From: Chitinophaga pinensis
GTDB taxonomy: Bacteria; Bacteroidota; Bacteroidia; AKYH767-A; OLB10
DNA length: 6,274 bases
NCBI GenBank assembly: GCA_945872015.1
Contig: CAMBYJ010000109.1
Coordinates: 1-6,274 of the forward strand
Direction of reading: 5' to 3'
The translations under genes and the position numbers were made by a program. Numbering within the stretch: the stretch's first letter is position 1; each line of letters starts with the position of its first letter. The notes beneath the pieces are model-generated. The model ran no database searches, was not told the DNA's origin, and worked only from the letters and a program-made list of their open reading frames with translations. Positions 1-6,274 of the stretch are shown here, in pieces.

Positions 1-1778
1 CAGGAGCATCAGCAGCAACATGTAATGTTTCGATTGGCTATCAAGTTAACGGATCATCAGTTTCATTTTCTCCGGTACAAGCAACAAGCAATATAGTTGC
101 TTACAACTGGTGGTTTGGAAACGGCACAACATCTACGCAAAGCAATCCTTTTTATACTTACCCCAATGCAGGAACGTACACTGTTTCGTTAGTTGCTCAA
201 TTCGCAAATGGTTGCGTTGATACTGTTAACACTACAGTTACAATTGCTAACACTTCTACTTGTAATGCACAATTTACGTATACTCAATCAGGAGGAGGTA
301 ATGTTAACTTCATAAATCAATCTACTCCTGTAGGAAATAGCTCAACACCTTGGATTTCTTACTACTGGTCGTATGGTGATGGTTCAACATATTGGGGAGG
401 AAATAATTCACATACTTATACAAGTAACGGAACCTATCAAGCATGTGTTTGGGTGATTGATTCTTCAACAGGATGTTCAGATTCATATTGCATGAATATT
501 ATTATTATGAATATCAATCCTTCTACTTGTAATGCACAGTTTTCGGTAGCTTCAAACAACAATGGCCTAGTAACATTTAATAATCAAAGTACAGGTGGTA
601 CAAGCGGACTAACGTCTTACTACTGGTCGTTTGGAAATGGAAATACTCTTTATACCTATAGCAATCAGCTAACAACTGCACAATACACTGTAACGGGCCA
701 ATATCAGGTATGTTTAACAATGATTGATTCTGCTAATGGATGTTCGGATTCATATTGCACTTCAGTAGGTGTACAAGTTGCTCAAGGATGTAATGCATCG
801 TTCTCTACTTATGACTCTTCGGGAACATATTATTTCTCGCCAGCTGCAGGTAATGCAGCAACGTATTCGTGGGACTTTGGTGATGGAACAACATCAACAA
901 GCGCTTATACAACACATCAGTATAATTCATTTGGAATCTATAGTGTTTGCTTAACTGTTCAAATGAATGGAGCAACTTGTACTTCATGCGATACGATTTT
1001 ATATTTTGGTTCTTCTCCTTGCAATGCTGATTTCTTTGCTTACGTTGATACTAATGCTACAGGAATAGTTTATTTCTCGAATAACTCTACTGGAAACTTT
1101 ACAAATGCGTACTGGAGCTTTGGTGATGGAAATTCATCGACTTTATTCAACCCAGTTCATACTTATTCGCAACAAGGAACATATACTGCATGCCTGACAG
1201 TTTATAATAATTCAGGTTGTCAAGCTTCGTATTGCGATACAATTATTGTTGGAAATCCTTCTGGTCCTTGTACTCCTGTTTTCTATGCCTTCCCTGATTC
1301 AACTATCGGAAATGGTATTGTTAACTTCGGATTGATTAATAACTGTGATACTAGTGGTTGGTCATATACTTGGGATTTTGGTGATGGTACAACAGCGGCA
1401 GGTTTATATCCTGTTCATGTTTACCAAACACCAGGAACATTCTATGTTTGTGTTGATGCAGTAGATGCTAACGGAAACGTATTAACGTGGTGCGATAGCG
1501 TAAGCAGTAATCGTATAGGTTCTGTTGGATTAAACGAAATCAGTAAGAATACATTAATCGCATTCCCTAATCCTGCTAACGACCAAGTAACAATTAGAAA
1601 TATCGGAGTTAATCAATCAGTAGAAATTTATAGCATCGAGGGTAAATTAATTTACACGGCTATTAGCTCAACAGTTGATTTACAGATTAACACCGCAACA
1701 TGGAATACTGGACTTTATATCGTTCGTGTTAACGAAGGAAATACTAGTAAAGTAGGAAAAATTTCGGTACAACATTAA
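1..1778 (+). CDS. PKD-repeat surface/secreted protein with T9SS type A sorting domain (5' partial)
   Basis: The reading frame is open from the left edge (first full codon at 3) to the TAA ending at 1778, giving 591 visible residues; the true start and signal peptide lie upstream. The GTG at 453 is only an internal Val codon, because PKD-like sequence continues without a break on its 5' side. Six tandem PKD-like units are visible, each with a W-[SD]-[FY]-G-[DN]-G core, a following H-x-Y or similar strand, and G-x-Y-x-[VA]-C. A linker follows, then a C-terminal domain with AFPNPAND, VEIYSIEGKLIY and WNTGLYIVRV, the hallmarks of the Por/type IX sorting domain. The product is expected to cross the outer membrane by T9SS, lose this domain and be released or anchored on the cell surface. 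No enzyme domain is visible, so an adhesive or structural role is only inferred; a catalytic N-terminal domain outside the window is possible. A strong terminator follows the stop. Confidence 0.93.
   Translation, partial: GASAATCNVSIGYQVNGSSVSFSPVQATSNIVAYNWWFGNGTTSTQSNPFYTYPNAGTYTVSLVAQFANGCVDTVNTTVTIANTSTCNAQFTYTQSGGGNVNFINQSTPVGNSSTPWISYYWSYGDGSTYWGGNNSHTYTSNGTYQACVWVIDSSTGCSDSYCMNIIIMNINPSTCNAQFSVASNNNGLVTFNNQSTGGTSGLTSYYWSFGNGNTLYTYSNQLTTAQYTVTGQYQVCLTMIDSANGCSDSYCTSVGVQVAQGCNASFSTYDSSGTYYFSPAAGNAATYSWDFGDGTTSTSAYTTHQYNSFGIYSVCLTVQMNGATCTSCDTILYFGSSPCNADFFAYVDTNATGIVYFSNNSTGNFTNAYWSFGDGNSSTLFNPVHTYSQQGTYTACLTVYNNSGCQASYCDTIIVGNPSGPCTPVFYAFPDSTIGNGIVNFGLINNCDTSGWSYTWDFGDGTTAAGLYPVHVYQTPGTFYVCVDAVDANGNVLTWCDSVSSNRIGSVGLNEISKNTLIAFPNPANDQVTIRNIGVNQSVEIYSIEGKLIYTAISSTVDLQINTATWNTGLYIVRVNEGNTSKVGKISVQH
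21..1520 (+). repeat. Six tandem cysteine-bearing PKD-like repeats
   Basis: Units begin at the Cys codons at 21, 261, 528, 789, 1020 and 1269, each about 230-267 bases (77-89 residues). The general plan is C-N-A-x-F at the start, W-S/D-F-G-D-G in the middle, then [VA]-C-L-T-V and G-C-x-x-S-Y-C near the end. Units 2 to 5 have four cysteines in equivalent places. Unit 1 lacks the second and fourth. Unit 6 lacks the usual third but has an extra one in the INNC segment. Conserved pairs in an exported protein suggest disulfides that stabilise each Ig-like beta sandwich; this is inference. More units may lie upstream of the window. Confidence 0.88.
261..788 (+). repeat. Recently duplicated PKD units 2 and 3
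   Basis: Units 2 (261-527) and 3 (528-788) stay close at nucleotide level, unlike the other units. Positions 255-275 and 522-542 match at 20 of 21 bases, 357-376 and 615-634 at 19 of 20, and 453-491 and 720-758 at 33 of 39. The offsets are 267, 258 and 267 bases, so the copies are collinear with small compensating indels of whole codons. This points to a relatively recent in-frame tandem duplication followed by divergence. Confidence 0.75.
1521..1775 (+). other. T9SS type A C-terminal sorting domain
   Basis: The last 85 residues after the repeats form a typical Por secretion C-terminal domain. A short hydrophobic lead (SVGLNEI) comes first, then the FPNPAND box (AFPNP at 1560-1574), the VEIYSIEGKLIY strand pair, and the closing TGLYIVRV and KVGKISVQH strands. 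In the known family this domain is recognised by the type IX translocon and removed by the sortase-like PorU. Its presence is the strongest taxonomic clue in the window. Confidence 0.93.
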
Positions 1779-1821
1779 ACGCATTGACCGGAAATAGATC
1801 CTAATCTGAACAATTGGGATT

Positions 1822-1853
1822 AAAAGCCCCGAGGTGAATCTCGGGGCTTTTTT
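1822..1853 (+). terminator. Intrinsic terminator after the PKD protein gene
   Basis: A perfect 9-base-pair GC-rich stem, AGCCCCGAG (1825-1833) with CTCGGGGCT (1840-1848), encloses the 6-base loop GTGAAT and is followed by an unbroken T run (1848-1853). The AAAA at 1822-1825 can extend the stem into the T run. It lies 43 bases after the stop of the PKD gene and 37 bases before the next start codon, so it should insulate the glycosyltransferase/uvrC unit from the upstream gene. On the reverse strand the hairpin is followed only by TTTTA, so termination from that side would be weaker. Confidence 0.93.
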
Positions 1854-1890
1854 ATTTTACTATTTTTATATCCTCTTTTGAAAGGCCCTC

Positions 1891-2652
1891 ATGAAAATTT
1901 CCGTTGCGGTTATAACATTTAATGAAGAACGAAACATTGAACGATGCCTTAAAAGCGTTATATCACTGGCAGATGAAATCGTGGTGGTTGATTCGTTATC
2001 TTCGGATAATACCGTAGCAATCGCGCAAGCAAATGGCGCAAAAGTGATTCATCAAAAATTTCTTGGTTATATCGAGCAAAAGAATTTTGCAATTGATCAA
2101 TGCTCACATGATTGGGTGCTTTCGTTAGATGCTGATGAATGTTTGTCGGATGTTTTGCAAAAGGAAATACTTCAACTTAAAAATAATCATTCGCAACCCG
2201 ATGGCTATATCATGCCTCGCTTGTCGCGTTACTGCGGACAATGGATAAAACACGGCGCCTGGTATCCTGATAAAAAAGTTCGTTTGTTCAATCGTACCAT
2301 TGCAAAGTGGGGAGGAATTAATCCGCATGATAAAATATTTTTTACGAATGAGCATCCGAGTATAATACAGCTGAATGGCGATATTCTTCATTATACCATC
2401 AACACAAAAGAAGAACATCAACAACAAGCAAAGCGATTTTCAGAAATCACTGCAAAGGAGTTATTTAATCAAAAGAAAAAAACCAACGCACTGAAAATTT
2501 ATTTTAAACCGGTTGTGCGTTTTATCCGTGATTATTTTATTAAAGCTGGATTTTTAGATGGTAAAGCAGGACTTCAAATCGCTATCATCTCTGCACATCA
2601 TGTTTACCTGCGTGAACATAAATTGAAAGAACTAATTCAATCGGCCCAATGA
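1891..2652 (+). CDS. Family 2 glycosyltransferase, WaaE/KdtX-like
   Basis: The 253-residue protein is a GT-A fold, probably inverting, sugar transferase using a nucleotide-sugar donor in the cytoplasm. The N-terminus has the GT2 signature (SVAVITFNEERNIERCL, residues 4-20), then ADEIVVVDSLSSDNT (27-41) for nucleotide binding and LSLDADE (77-83) with the metal-binding D80-A-D82. The middle (YCGQWIKHGAWYPDKKVRLF, 114-133) and the C-terminal FLDGKAGLQIA segment (221-231) are typical of the WaaE/KdtX subgroup, whose characterised members add glucose to the lipopolysaccharide inner core. The exact acceptor here is not known. The length is complete for the group and no membrane segment is seen. AAAGG at 1881-1885 may serve as a modest ribosome site. 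The stop overlaps the next start (ATGA), which indicates an operon. No convincing promoter was found in the short gap after the terminator. Confidence 0.93.
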   Translation: MKISVAVITFNEERNIERCLKSVISLADEIVVVDSLSSDNTVAIAQANGAKVIHQKFLGYIEQKNFAIDQCSHDWVLSLDADECLSDVLQKEILQLKNNHSQPDGYIMPRLSRYCGQWIKHGAWYPDKKVRLFNRTIAKWGGINPHDKIFFTNEHPSIIQLNGDILHYTINTKEEHQQQAKRFSEITAKELFNQKKKTNALKIYFKPVVRFIRDYFIKAGFLDGKAGLQIAIISAHHVYLREHKLKELIQSAQ

Positions 2653-3740
2653 GAATATTGCATCTATCAACTCCTACGGGATGGCGTGGAGGAGAGCAAC
2701 AAGTGGCGCATCTCATTAATGGATTGTCGGGTGAAGTAGAACAACAATTCCTGATTACGCCTTTTGAAAGTGAGTTGCAAAAACGAATGGAGGATGCTAT
2801 TACCTGCATTGGTTATCAACGAAAAGGGTCTATCAGTTTTTCACTCGCGCGATTAATCAAATATACCTGCGAAGAACATAAAATTGATATCATTCATGCT
2901 CACGATTCGCATGCGCATACAGCAGCGTTTCTTGCAGCGGTATTATTCGGAAACAAAACAACGATTGTTCTTAGCAGAAGAGTTGATTTTAAAGTCTCTG
3001 GTAATTTATTTTCAAAATGGAAATACAATCATCCGAAGATAAAAAGCATCATTGCTGTTTCAGAAGCCATAAAAAATATTTTACTGCCTGTTATTCGTGA
3101 GAAAGAAAAAATAAAAGTGGTGTATGATGGTATCGATTTAAGTCGTTATGATGTTACAGTTAATAAACAAGAATTAAAAGCGCAATGTAATCTTCCATCT
3201 GATAAACTACTAATCGGAAATTTATCTGCCCTCGCTGATCATAAAGATTACCCAACATTTATTCGCACCGCTAATGAATTGTTGAAACGCCATAACAACA
3301 TTCATTTTGTAGTAGCTGGTGATGGTCCGCTTCGCGAAGAAATTATAAACAGCGTTAAGGCGATGGGGTTAGAACAACATATTACCTATTTAGGATTCCG
3401 AAAAGATGTACCACAAATTTTAAAAATGCTGGATGTATTTCTGATGACATCTAAAACAGAAGGACTTGGCTCTGTATTACTCGAAGCATTTGCCTGCGGA
3501 ATACCTGTTGTATCAACCAATGCAGGAGGAATACCTGAGATTGTGAAGCATCATCAAACAGGACTCATAGCACCTGTTGGTGATGAAAAAGCATTGGCTA
3601 ATCAGGTAGACCAACTATTATCGAATGTTGAATTAAAAAACAGTTTGGTAAAAAATGCAACTGAGTTTGTAAAACACTTTTCAATAAAAGCAACTGCCTT
3701 ACAAACAAAAGCAGTTTATCAATCGTTGTTAGAAAAATGA
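2649..3740 (+). CDS. GT-B glycosyltransferase, family 4
   Basis: The 363-residue protein has the two-domain GT-B layout of retaining GT4 enzymes. The N-terminal acceptor domain begins MRILHLSTPTGWRGGEQQ with the glycine-rich loop at G14-G15, and has HAHDSHAH at 83-90. The C-terminal donor domain has AGDGPLREE (223-231), the E-x7-E pair E271/E279 in EGLGSVLLE, and GIPVVSTNAGGIPEIV (284-299), which contacts the nucleotide sugar. Family knowledge places such enzymes in lipopolysaccharide, capsule or glycolipid synthesis on the cytoplasmic face of the inner membrane; donor and acceptor cannot be read from the sequence. The start is fixed by the ATGA overlap with the upstream transferase and by the conserved N-terminus. 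It overlaps uvrC in the same way at 3737-3740. The adjacent GT2 suggests both add sugars to the same glycan. Confidence 0.93.
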   Translation: MRILHLSTPTGWRGGEQQVAHLINGLSGEVEQQFLITPFESELQKRMEDAITCIGYQRKGSISFSLARLIKYTCEEHKIDIIHAHDSHAHTAAFLAAVLFGNKTTIVLSRRVDFKVSGNLFSKWKYNHPKIKSIIAVSEAIKNILLPVIREKEKIKVVYDGIDLSRYDVTVNKQELKAQCNLPSDKLLIGNLSALADHKDYPTFIRTANELLKRHNNIHFVVAGDGPLREEIINSVKAMGLEQHITYLGFRKDVPQILKMLDVFLMTSKTEGLGSVLLEAFACGIPVVSTNAGGIPEIVKHHQTGLIAPVGDEKALANQVDQLLSNVELKNSLVKNATEFVKHFSIKATALQTKAVYQSLLEK

Positions 3741-5536
3741 TGACGGTCGCGCTGAAGCAAAAACTAGAAGTTTTACCGAACGATCCTGGCGTGTATCAAT
3801 ACTACAATGCCGAGGGAAATTTACTTTATATTGGGAAAGCGAAAAGTTTACGAAAGCGTGTAAGCAGTTATTTTAATAAAGTACACGATAACCATAAAAC
3901 GAATGTATTGGTAAAACAGATTGCCGATATCAAATACATTGTTGTAGAAACAGAATACGATGCCTTGTTATTAGAGAACAACCTGATAAAAAAACATCAA
4001 CCGAAATATAACATCTTGCTAAAAGATGATAAGACGTATCCGTGGATTGCCATTCGTCATGAAGACTTTCCGAGAGTGATGGTAACTCGTAAGCCGGTGA
4101 AGGATGGCTCTGTTTATTTTGGTCCGTATGCATCAGGTACCATGATGTACACGCTTTTAGATTTGATAAAAGAGTTGTTTAAACTTCGTACTTGTAATCT
4201 GGTGTTAAGTCAGACGAATATTGAAAAGCACAAATTCCGTTTATGCCTCGAACATCATATTGGAAATTGTAAAGGTCCTTGTGAAGGATTACAAACTAAG
4301 GAAGATTACGAGGAGAGCATTACTGCGATTAAAAGTATTCTCAAAGGAAACATTAACTCTGTGATTGATCACTTAGAACAGCAAATGTTAATGCACGCGA
4401 CAAAATATGAATTTGAGCAAGCGCAGAGTTATAAAGAAAAGATTGATGCCCTTGAAAAATACAAAGGTAGGAGTGTAGTGGTGAGTCCTACAATACATCA
4501 CGTAGATGTATTTTCTATTATCGATGATGAACAATCGGCCTTTATCAATTATCTACGAATTATAAGTGGTGCTATTATACAATCGCATACGGTGGAGTTG
4601 CGCAGAAAGCTGGATGAAAGCAAAGAAGAATTGTTGTTATTAGCGATTGCGGAAATGCGTGACCGTTACCAAAGCGAATCGAAGGAAATCATTTTACCCA
4701 TCGATATTGAAATTGATATTCCTGGTGTGTTGGTAACAGTGCCTAAGATTGGCGATAAAAAACATTTGCTTGATTTATCGGAGAAGAATGCACGTTACTT
4801 CCGTAAGGACCGACTAGAGCAAGCCGATAAATTAAATCCGGAGCATCGCATTGAACGCTTGATGGAAACGATGAAGAAAGATTTACGTTTGCCGGCAAAG
4901 CCTTATCATATCGAGTGTTTTGATAACTCGAACTTTCAAGGGGATTATGCGGTATCGGCCATGAGCGTTTTCAAAAACGGTCGTCCTGCAAAAAGCGACT
5001 ACCGACATTTCAATATTAAAACGGTGGTGGGTCCTGATGATTTTGCCTCGATGGAGGAAGTCATTTACAGACGCTACAAGCGACTTTTAGAAGAAGAAAA
5101 AGAATTACCACAGTTGATAGTGATTGATGGTGGTAAAGGGCAGTTAGGTGCAGCATTAAACAGTTTAGAAAAATTAGATTTACGCGGAAAGATTAGCATT
5201 ATTGGAATAGCGAAGAAGTTGGAGGAGATTTACTATCCCGGTGATCCCTTACCGTTATACCTGGATAAGAAAGGCGAGACCTTAAAGATTATTCAGCAGC
5301 TGCGCGACGAGGTCCATCGCTTTGGAATTACGCATCACCGCAACAAGCGCAGCAAAGGGGTTATTAAAACGGAGTTATCCGAAATTAAGGGCATCGGCGA
5401 CAAGATAGCGGAGAAGCTATTGATAGAATTTAAATCCGTTAAGCGCATCAAAGAAGCCACAGCCGAAGAGCTCACCGCCCTCATTGGCAAAGCCAAATCT
5501 GATTTGGTGATGGAGTGGTTTAAGAGGGAGGGGTGA
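3737..5536 (+). CDS. uvrC: Excinuclease ABC subunit C (UvrC)
   Basis: UvrC makes the dual incision around bulky DNA lesions after UvrA/UvrB loading. At 599 residues it is full length (about 600 is usual). The N-terminal GIY-YIG nuclease (about 14-95) has GVY at 18-20, YIG at 31-33, and probable catalytic R41, E80 and N92. A four-cysteine cluster (C153, C170, C178, C182) fits the iron-sulfur ligands described for UvrC. A UVR, UvrB-binding segment lies near 218-242. The RNase H-like nuclease has ECFDNS (D396), PDDFASM (D434/D435), IDGGKGQL (D464) and EVHRFGI (H527). Helix-hairpin-helix DNA-binding motifs occupy about 547-599 (EIKGIGDKIAEKLL). Two in-phase ATGs, at 3737 and 3740, can both serve; the first overlaps the upstream stop as ATGA. 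Sitting last in a glycosyltransferase unit, it is probably co-transcribed with both. No clear terminator follows it. Confidence 0.98.
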   Translation: MMTVALKQKLEVLPNDPGVYQYYNAEGNLLYIGKAKSLRKRVSSYFNKVHDNHKTNVLVKQIADIKYIVVETEYDALLLENNLIKKHQPKYNILLKDDKTYPWIAIRHEDFPRVMVTRKPVKDGSVYFGPYASGTMMYTLLDLIKELFKLRTCNLVLSQTNIEKHKFRLCLEHHIGNCKGPCEGLQTKEDYEESITAIKSILKGNINSVIDHLEQQMLMHATKYEFEQAQSYKEKIDALEKYKGRSVVVSPTIHHVDVFSIIDDEQSAFINYLRIISGAIIQSHTVELRRKLDESKEELLLLAIAEMRDRYQSESKEIILPIDIEIDIPGVLVTVPKIGDKKHLLDLSEKNARYFRKDRLEQADKLNPEHRIERLMETMKKDLRLPAKPYHIECFDNSNFQGDYAVSAMSVFKNGRPAKSDYRHFNIKTVVGPDDFASMEEVIYRRYKRLLEEEKELPQLIVIDGGKGQLGAALNSLEKLDLRGKISIIGIAKKLEEIYYPGDPLPLYLDKKGETLKIIQQLRDEVHRFGITHHRNKRSKGVIKTELSEIKGIGDKIAEKLLIEFKSVKRIKEATAEELTALIGKAKSDLVMEWFKREG

Positions 5537-5541
5537 GGTGT

Positions 5542-5572
5542 TTTGATTAAGAGTGAATAATAACTATTTTCG
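5542..5572 (+). promoter_or_regulatory. Candidate Bacteroidota-type promoter for the Nudix unit
   Basis: TTTG at 5542-5545 and TATTTTCG at 5565-5572 are separated by 19 bases. The Bacteroidota housekeeping consensus is about TTTG, 19-21 bases, TAnnTTTG; the second box here differs by one base. Transcription would begin near 5579, giving a leader of roughly 28 bases, AT-rich and without a Shine-Dalgarno sequence. The position in the only gap between uvrC and the Nudix gene supports it, but AT-rich DNA makes chance matches easy. Confidence 0.5.
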
Positions 5573-5606
5573 AAATAATATCTTTATAAATAAGTAAGAC
5601 CATCAA

Positions 5607-5999
5607 ATGAAGCAAGTAGAAGTTGTTGCTGCAATAATTCAGCATAACGATAAAATATTATGTGTTCAAAGAGGGGAGAATAAACTTTCTTACATTTCAA
5701 AAAAGTATGAGTTTCCAGGAGGTAAAATTGAACAAGGGGAATCAAAGGAAGAAACAATTAAAAGGGAGATAAGAGAAGAGTTAAACATGGAGATTTCTGT
5801 CATCAATGAATTTATAACAGTAAATCATCAATATCCAGATTTTAATTTAACGATGCATAGTTTTATTTGTCACTGCGATAGTACTGAATTAACATTAACT
5901 GAGCACATAGATTACAAATGGCTTTCAAGAGGTGAAATGGAAGAATTAGATTGGGCCGCTGCTGATATTCCGATTGTAAATAAATTAGTAAAAGCATGA
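5607..5999 (+). CDS. MutT-type Nudix hydrolase
   Basis: The 130-residue protein is a single-domain Nudix pyrophosphohydrolase that would cleave a nucleoside or deoxynucleoside triphosphate to the monophosphate and pyrophosphate. The Nudix box runs from G39 to M61: G39, E45, then R53-E54-I55 and E57-E58, which provide the metal-binding glutamates. The Gly usual near the end of the box is Asn60, a substitution I recall in MutT/CTP-pyrophosphohydrolase relatives. YEFPGGKIE precedes the box, and LDWAAADIPIV (114-124) near the C-terminus is typical of that MutT subgroup. Oxidised-nucleotide cleanup is one possible role, but the substrate is not readable. The gene is about 31% GC, well below the end of uvrC. 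Its stop overlaps the next start (ATGA at 5996-5999), tying it to that gene and suggesting a joint function rather than general housekeeping. Confidence 0.92.
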   Translation: MKQVEVVAAIIQHNDKILCVQRGENKLSYISKKYEFPGGKIEQGESKEETIKREIREELNMEISVINEFITVNHQYPDFNLTMHSFICHCDSTELTLTEHIDYKWLSRGEMEELDWAAADIPIVNKLVKA

Positions 6000-6274
6000 A
6001 ACAAGGAATTTACGAAGAACTAGTTACGCAAGTTGTAAATCAAGAAATTGATAAACTTGACAAGAACATTTTTTATATTAACAAGAGTGTTTTAGATAAG
6101 GAGGAGGCATCCACTGTATTATCAAAACACTTGTCACAGGCAATCAAGAACGCTCTTAATTATGTTAGAGGTGAAAATCAATTAGAACTTCAAATCGAAA
6201 TTGCCAACAAAATCATTTTACTTTTAAAAGAAGAATTAAAAAAAGAGGAATTTAATAACGATTTAATCGCGATA
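5996..6274 (+). CDS. N-terminus of probable DUF3427-type PLD/SF2 helicase (3' partial)
   Basis: The frame starts at the ATG overlapping the Nudix stop and stays open for 93 codons to the right edge. The visible residues are charged and helical: MKQGIYEELV, then EIDKLDKNIFYINK, LDKEEASTVLSKHL, NALNYVRGENQLELQIEIANKI and LLLKEELKKEEF. From memory, this pattern matches the conserved N-terminal region of large (roughly 1000-residue) proteins that continue with an HKD/phospholipase D-like nuclease, an SF2 DEAD/DEAH helicase and a C-terminal DUF3427 domain. None of those catalytic domains lies inside the window, so the call rests on N-terminal resemblance alone. GC is about 30%, like the Nudix gene and unlike uvrC. 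The overlap implies co-translation with the Nudix enzyme. If the resemblance is wrong, it is an unrecognised helical protein. It is certainly a real gene in frame and context. Confidence 0.65.
   Translation, partial: MKQGIYEELVTQVVNQEIDKLDKNIFYINKSVLDKEEASTVLSKHLSQAIKNALNYVRGENQLELQIEIANKIILLLKEELKKEEFNNDLIAI

Noticed and set aside
453..455. GTG as the start of the PKD protein
   Set aside because: The same frame is open to the left edge and encodes further PKD-like sequence with the same motifs, so this GTG is an internal Val codon.
769..987. Short open frames in other phases inside the PKD gene
   Set aside because: They overlap clear PKD-coding sequence and have low-complexity translations arising from the repeated codons.
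1..1778. Repetitive DNA as a possible CRISPR array or mobile repeat
   Set aside because: The similarity is imperfect, about 230-267 bases per unit, in frame, and explained by protein domain repeats; there is no short constant repeat with unique spacers.
1779..1890. Promoter for the glycosyltransferase/uvrC operon
   Set aside because: The gap is AT-rich around the terminator, but no TTTG box at proper spacing from a TAnnTTTG box was found; TTTG at 1877-1880 lacks the upstream TA and would start transcription almost at the ATG.
2125..2809. Reverse-strand open frames at 2125-2427 and 2585-2809
   Set aside because: They lie within or across strongly supported + strand glycosyltransferase genes and show no recognisable motif; they are shadows.
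5537..5606. Terminator after uvrC
   Set aside because: The only inverted repeat (TATTT-TCG-AAATA) has five AT base pairs and no T run after it, too weak for an intrinsic terminator.
5781..5789. Nudix box Gly replaced by Asn60 as a sign of inactivity
   Set aside because: The metal-binding glutamates and the Arg are intact, and Asn at this place is, as far as I recall, common in MutT relatives, so loss of function is not supported.

Overview
The window looks like a chromosomal segment of a Bacteroidota bacterium. The main clue is a secreted PKD-repeat protein ending in a type A Por/type IX secretion (T9SS) sorting domain, a secretion route essentially confined to that phylum. Weak Shine-Dalgarno signals, moderate-to-low GC and a Bacteroidota-style promoter candidate (TTTG-N19-TATTTTCG) agree with this. 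Genus or family cannot be fixed from the sequence.

Layout, all on the + strand. (1) Positions 1-1778 hold the 3' part of a large surface or secreted protein: at least six cysteine-bearing PKD-like repeats followed by the T9SS C-terminal domain. The gene is already open at the left edge, so its start and signal peptide lie outside. A strong intrinsic terminator (1822-1853) closes it. (2) Positions 1891-5536 hold a tightly packed three-gene unit: a WaaE/KdtX-like family 2 glycosyltransferase, a GT-B family 4 glycosyltransferase, and uvrC. Both junctions are 4-base ATGA stop/start overlaps, so the genes are probably co-transcribed and translationally coupled. The two transferases plausibly act in lipopolysaccharide core or other surface glycan assembly; UvrC is the nucleotide-excision-repair incision nuclease and has all its key residues. 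(3) Positions 5607-6274 hold a second unit: a MutT-type Nudix hydrolase overlapped (ATGA) by a gene cut off by the right edge. The visible 93 residues of that gene resemble the N-terminus of the large PLD-nuclease/SF2-helicase proteins that carry a C-terminal DUF3427 domain.

GC content falls from about 47% at the end of uvrC (5281-5520) to about 31% in the Nudix gene and about 30% in the truncated last gene (hand counts). A separate promoter candidate sits in the 70-base gap. Positions 5537 onward may therefore be the left edge of an acquired, possibly defence-related, module. This is the most interesting part of the window, but the decisive domains lie beyond it. The rest is well-conserved, ordinary Bacteroidota gene content.
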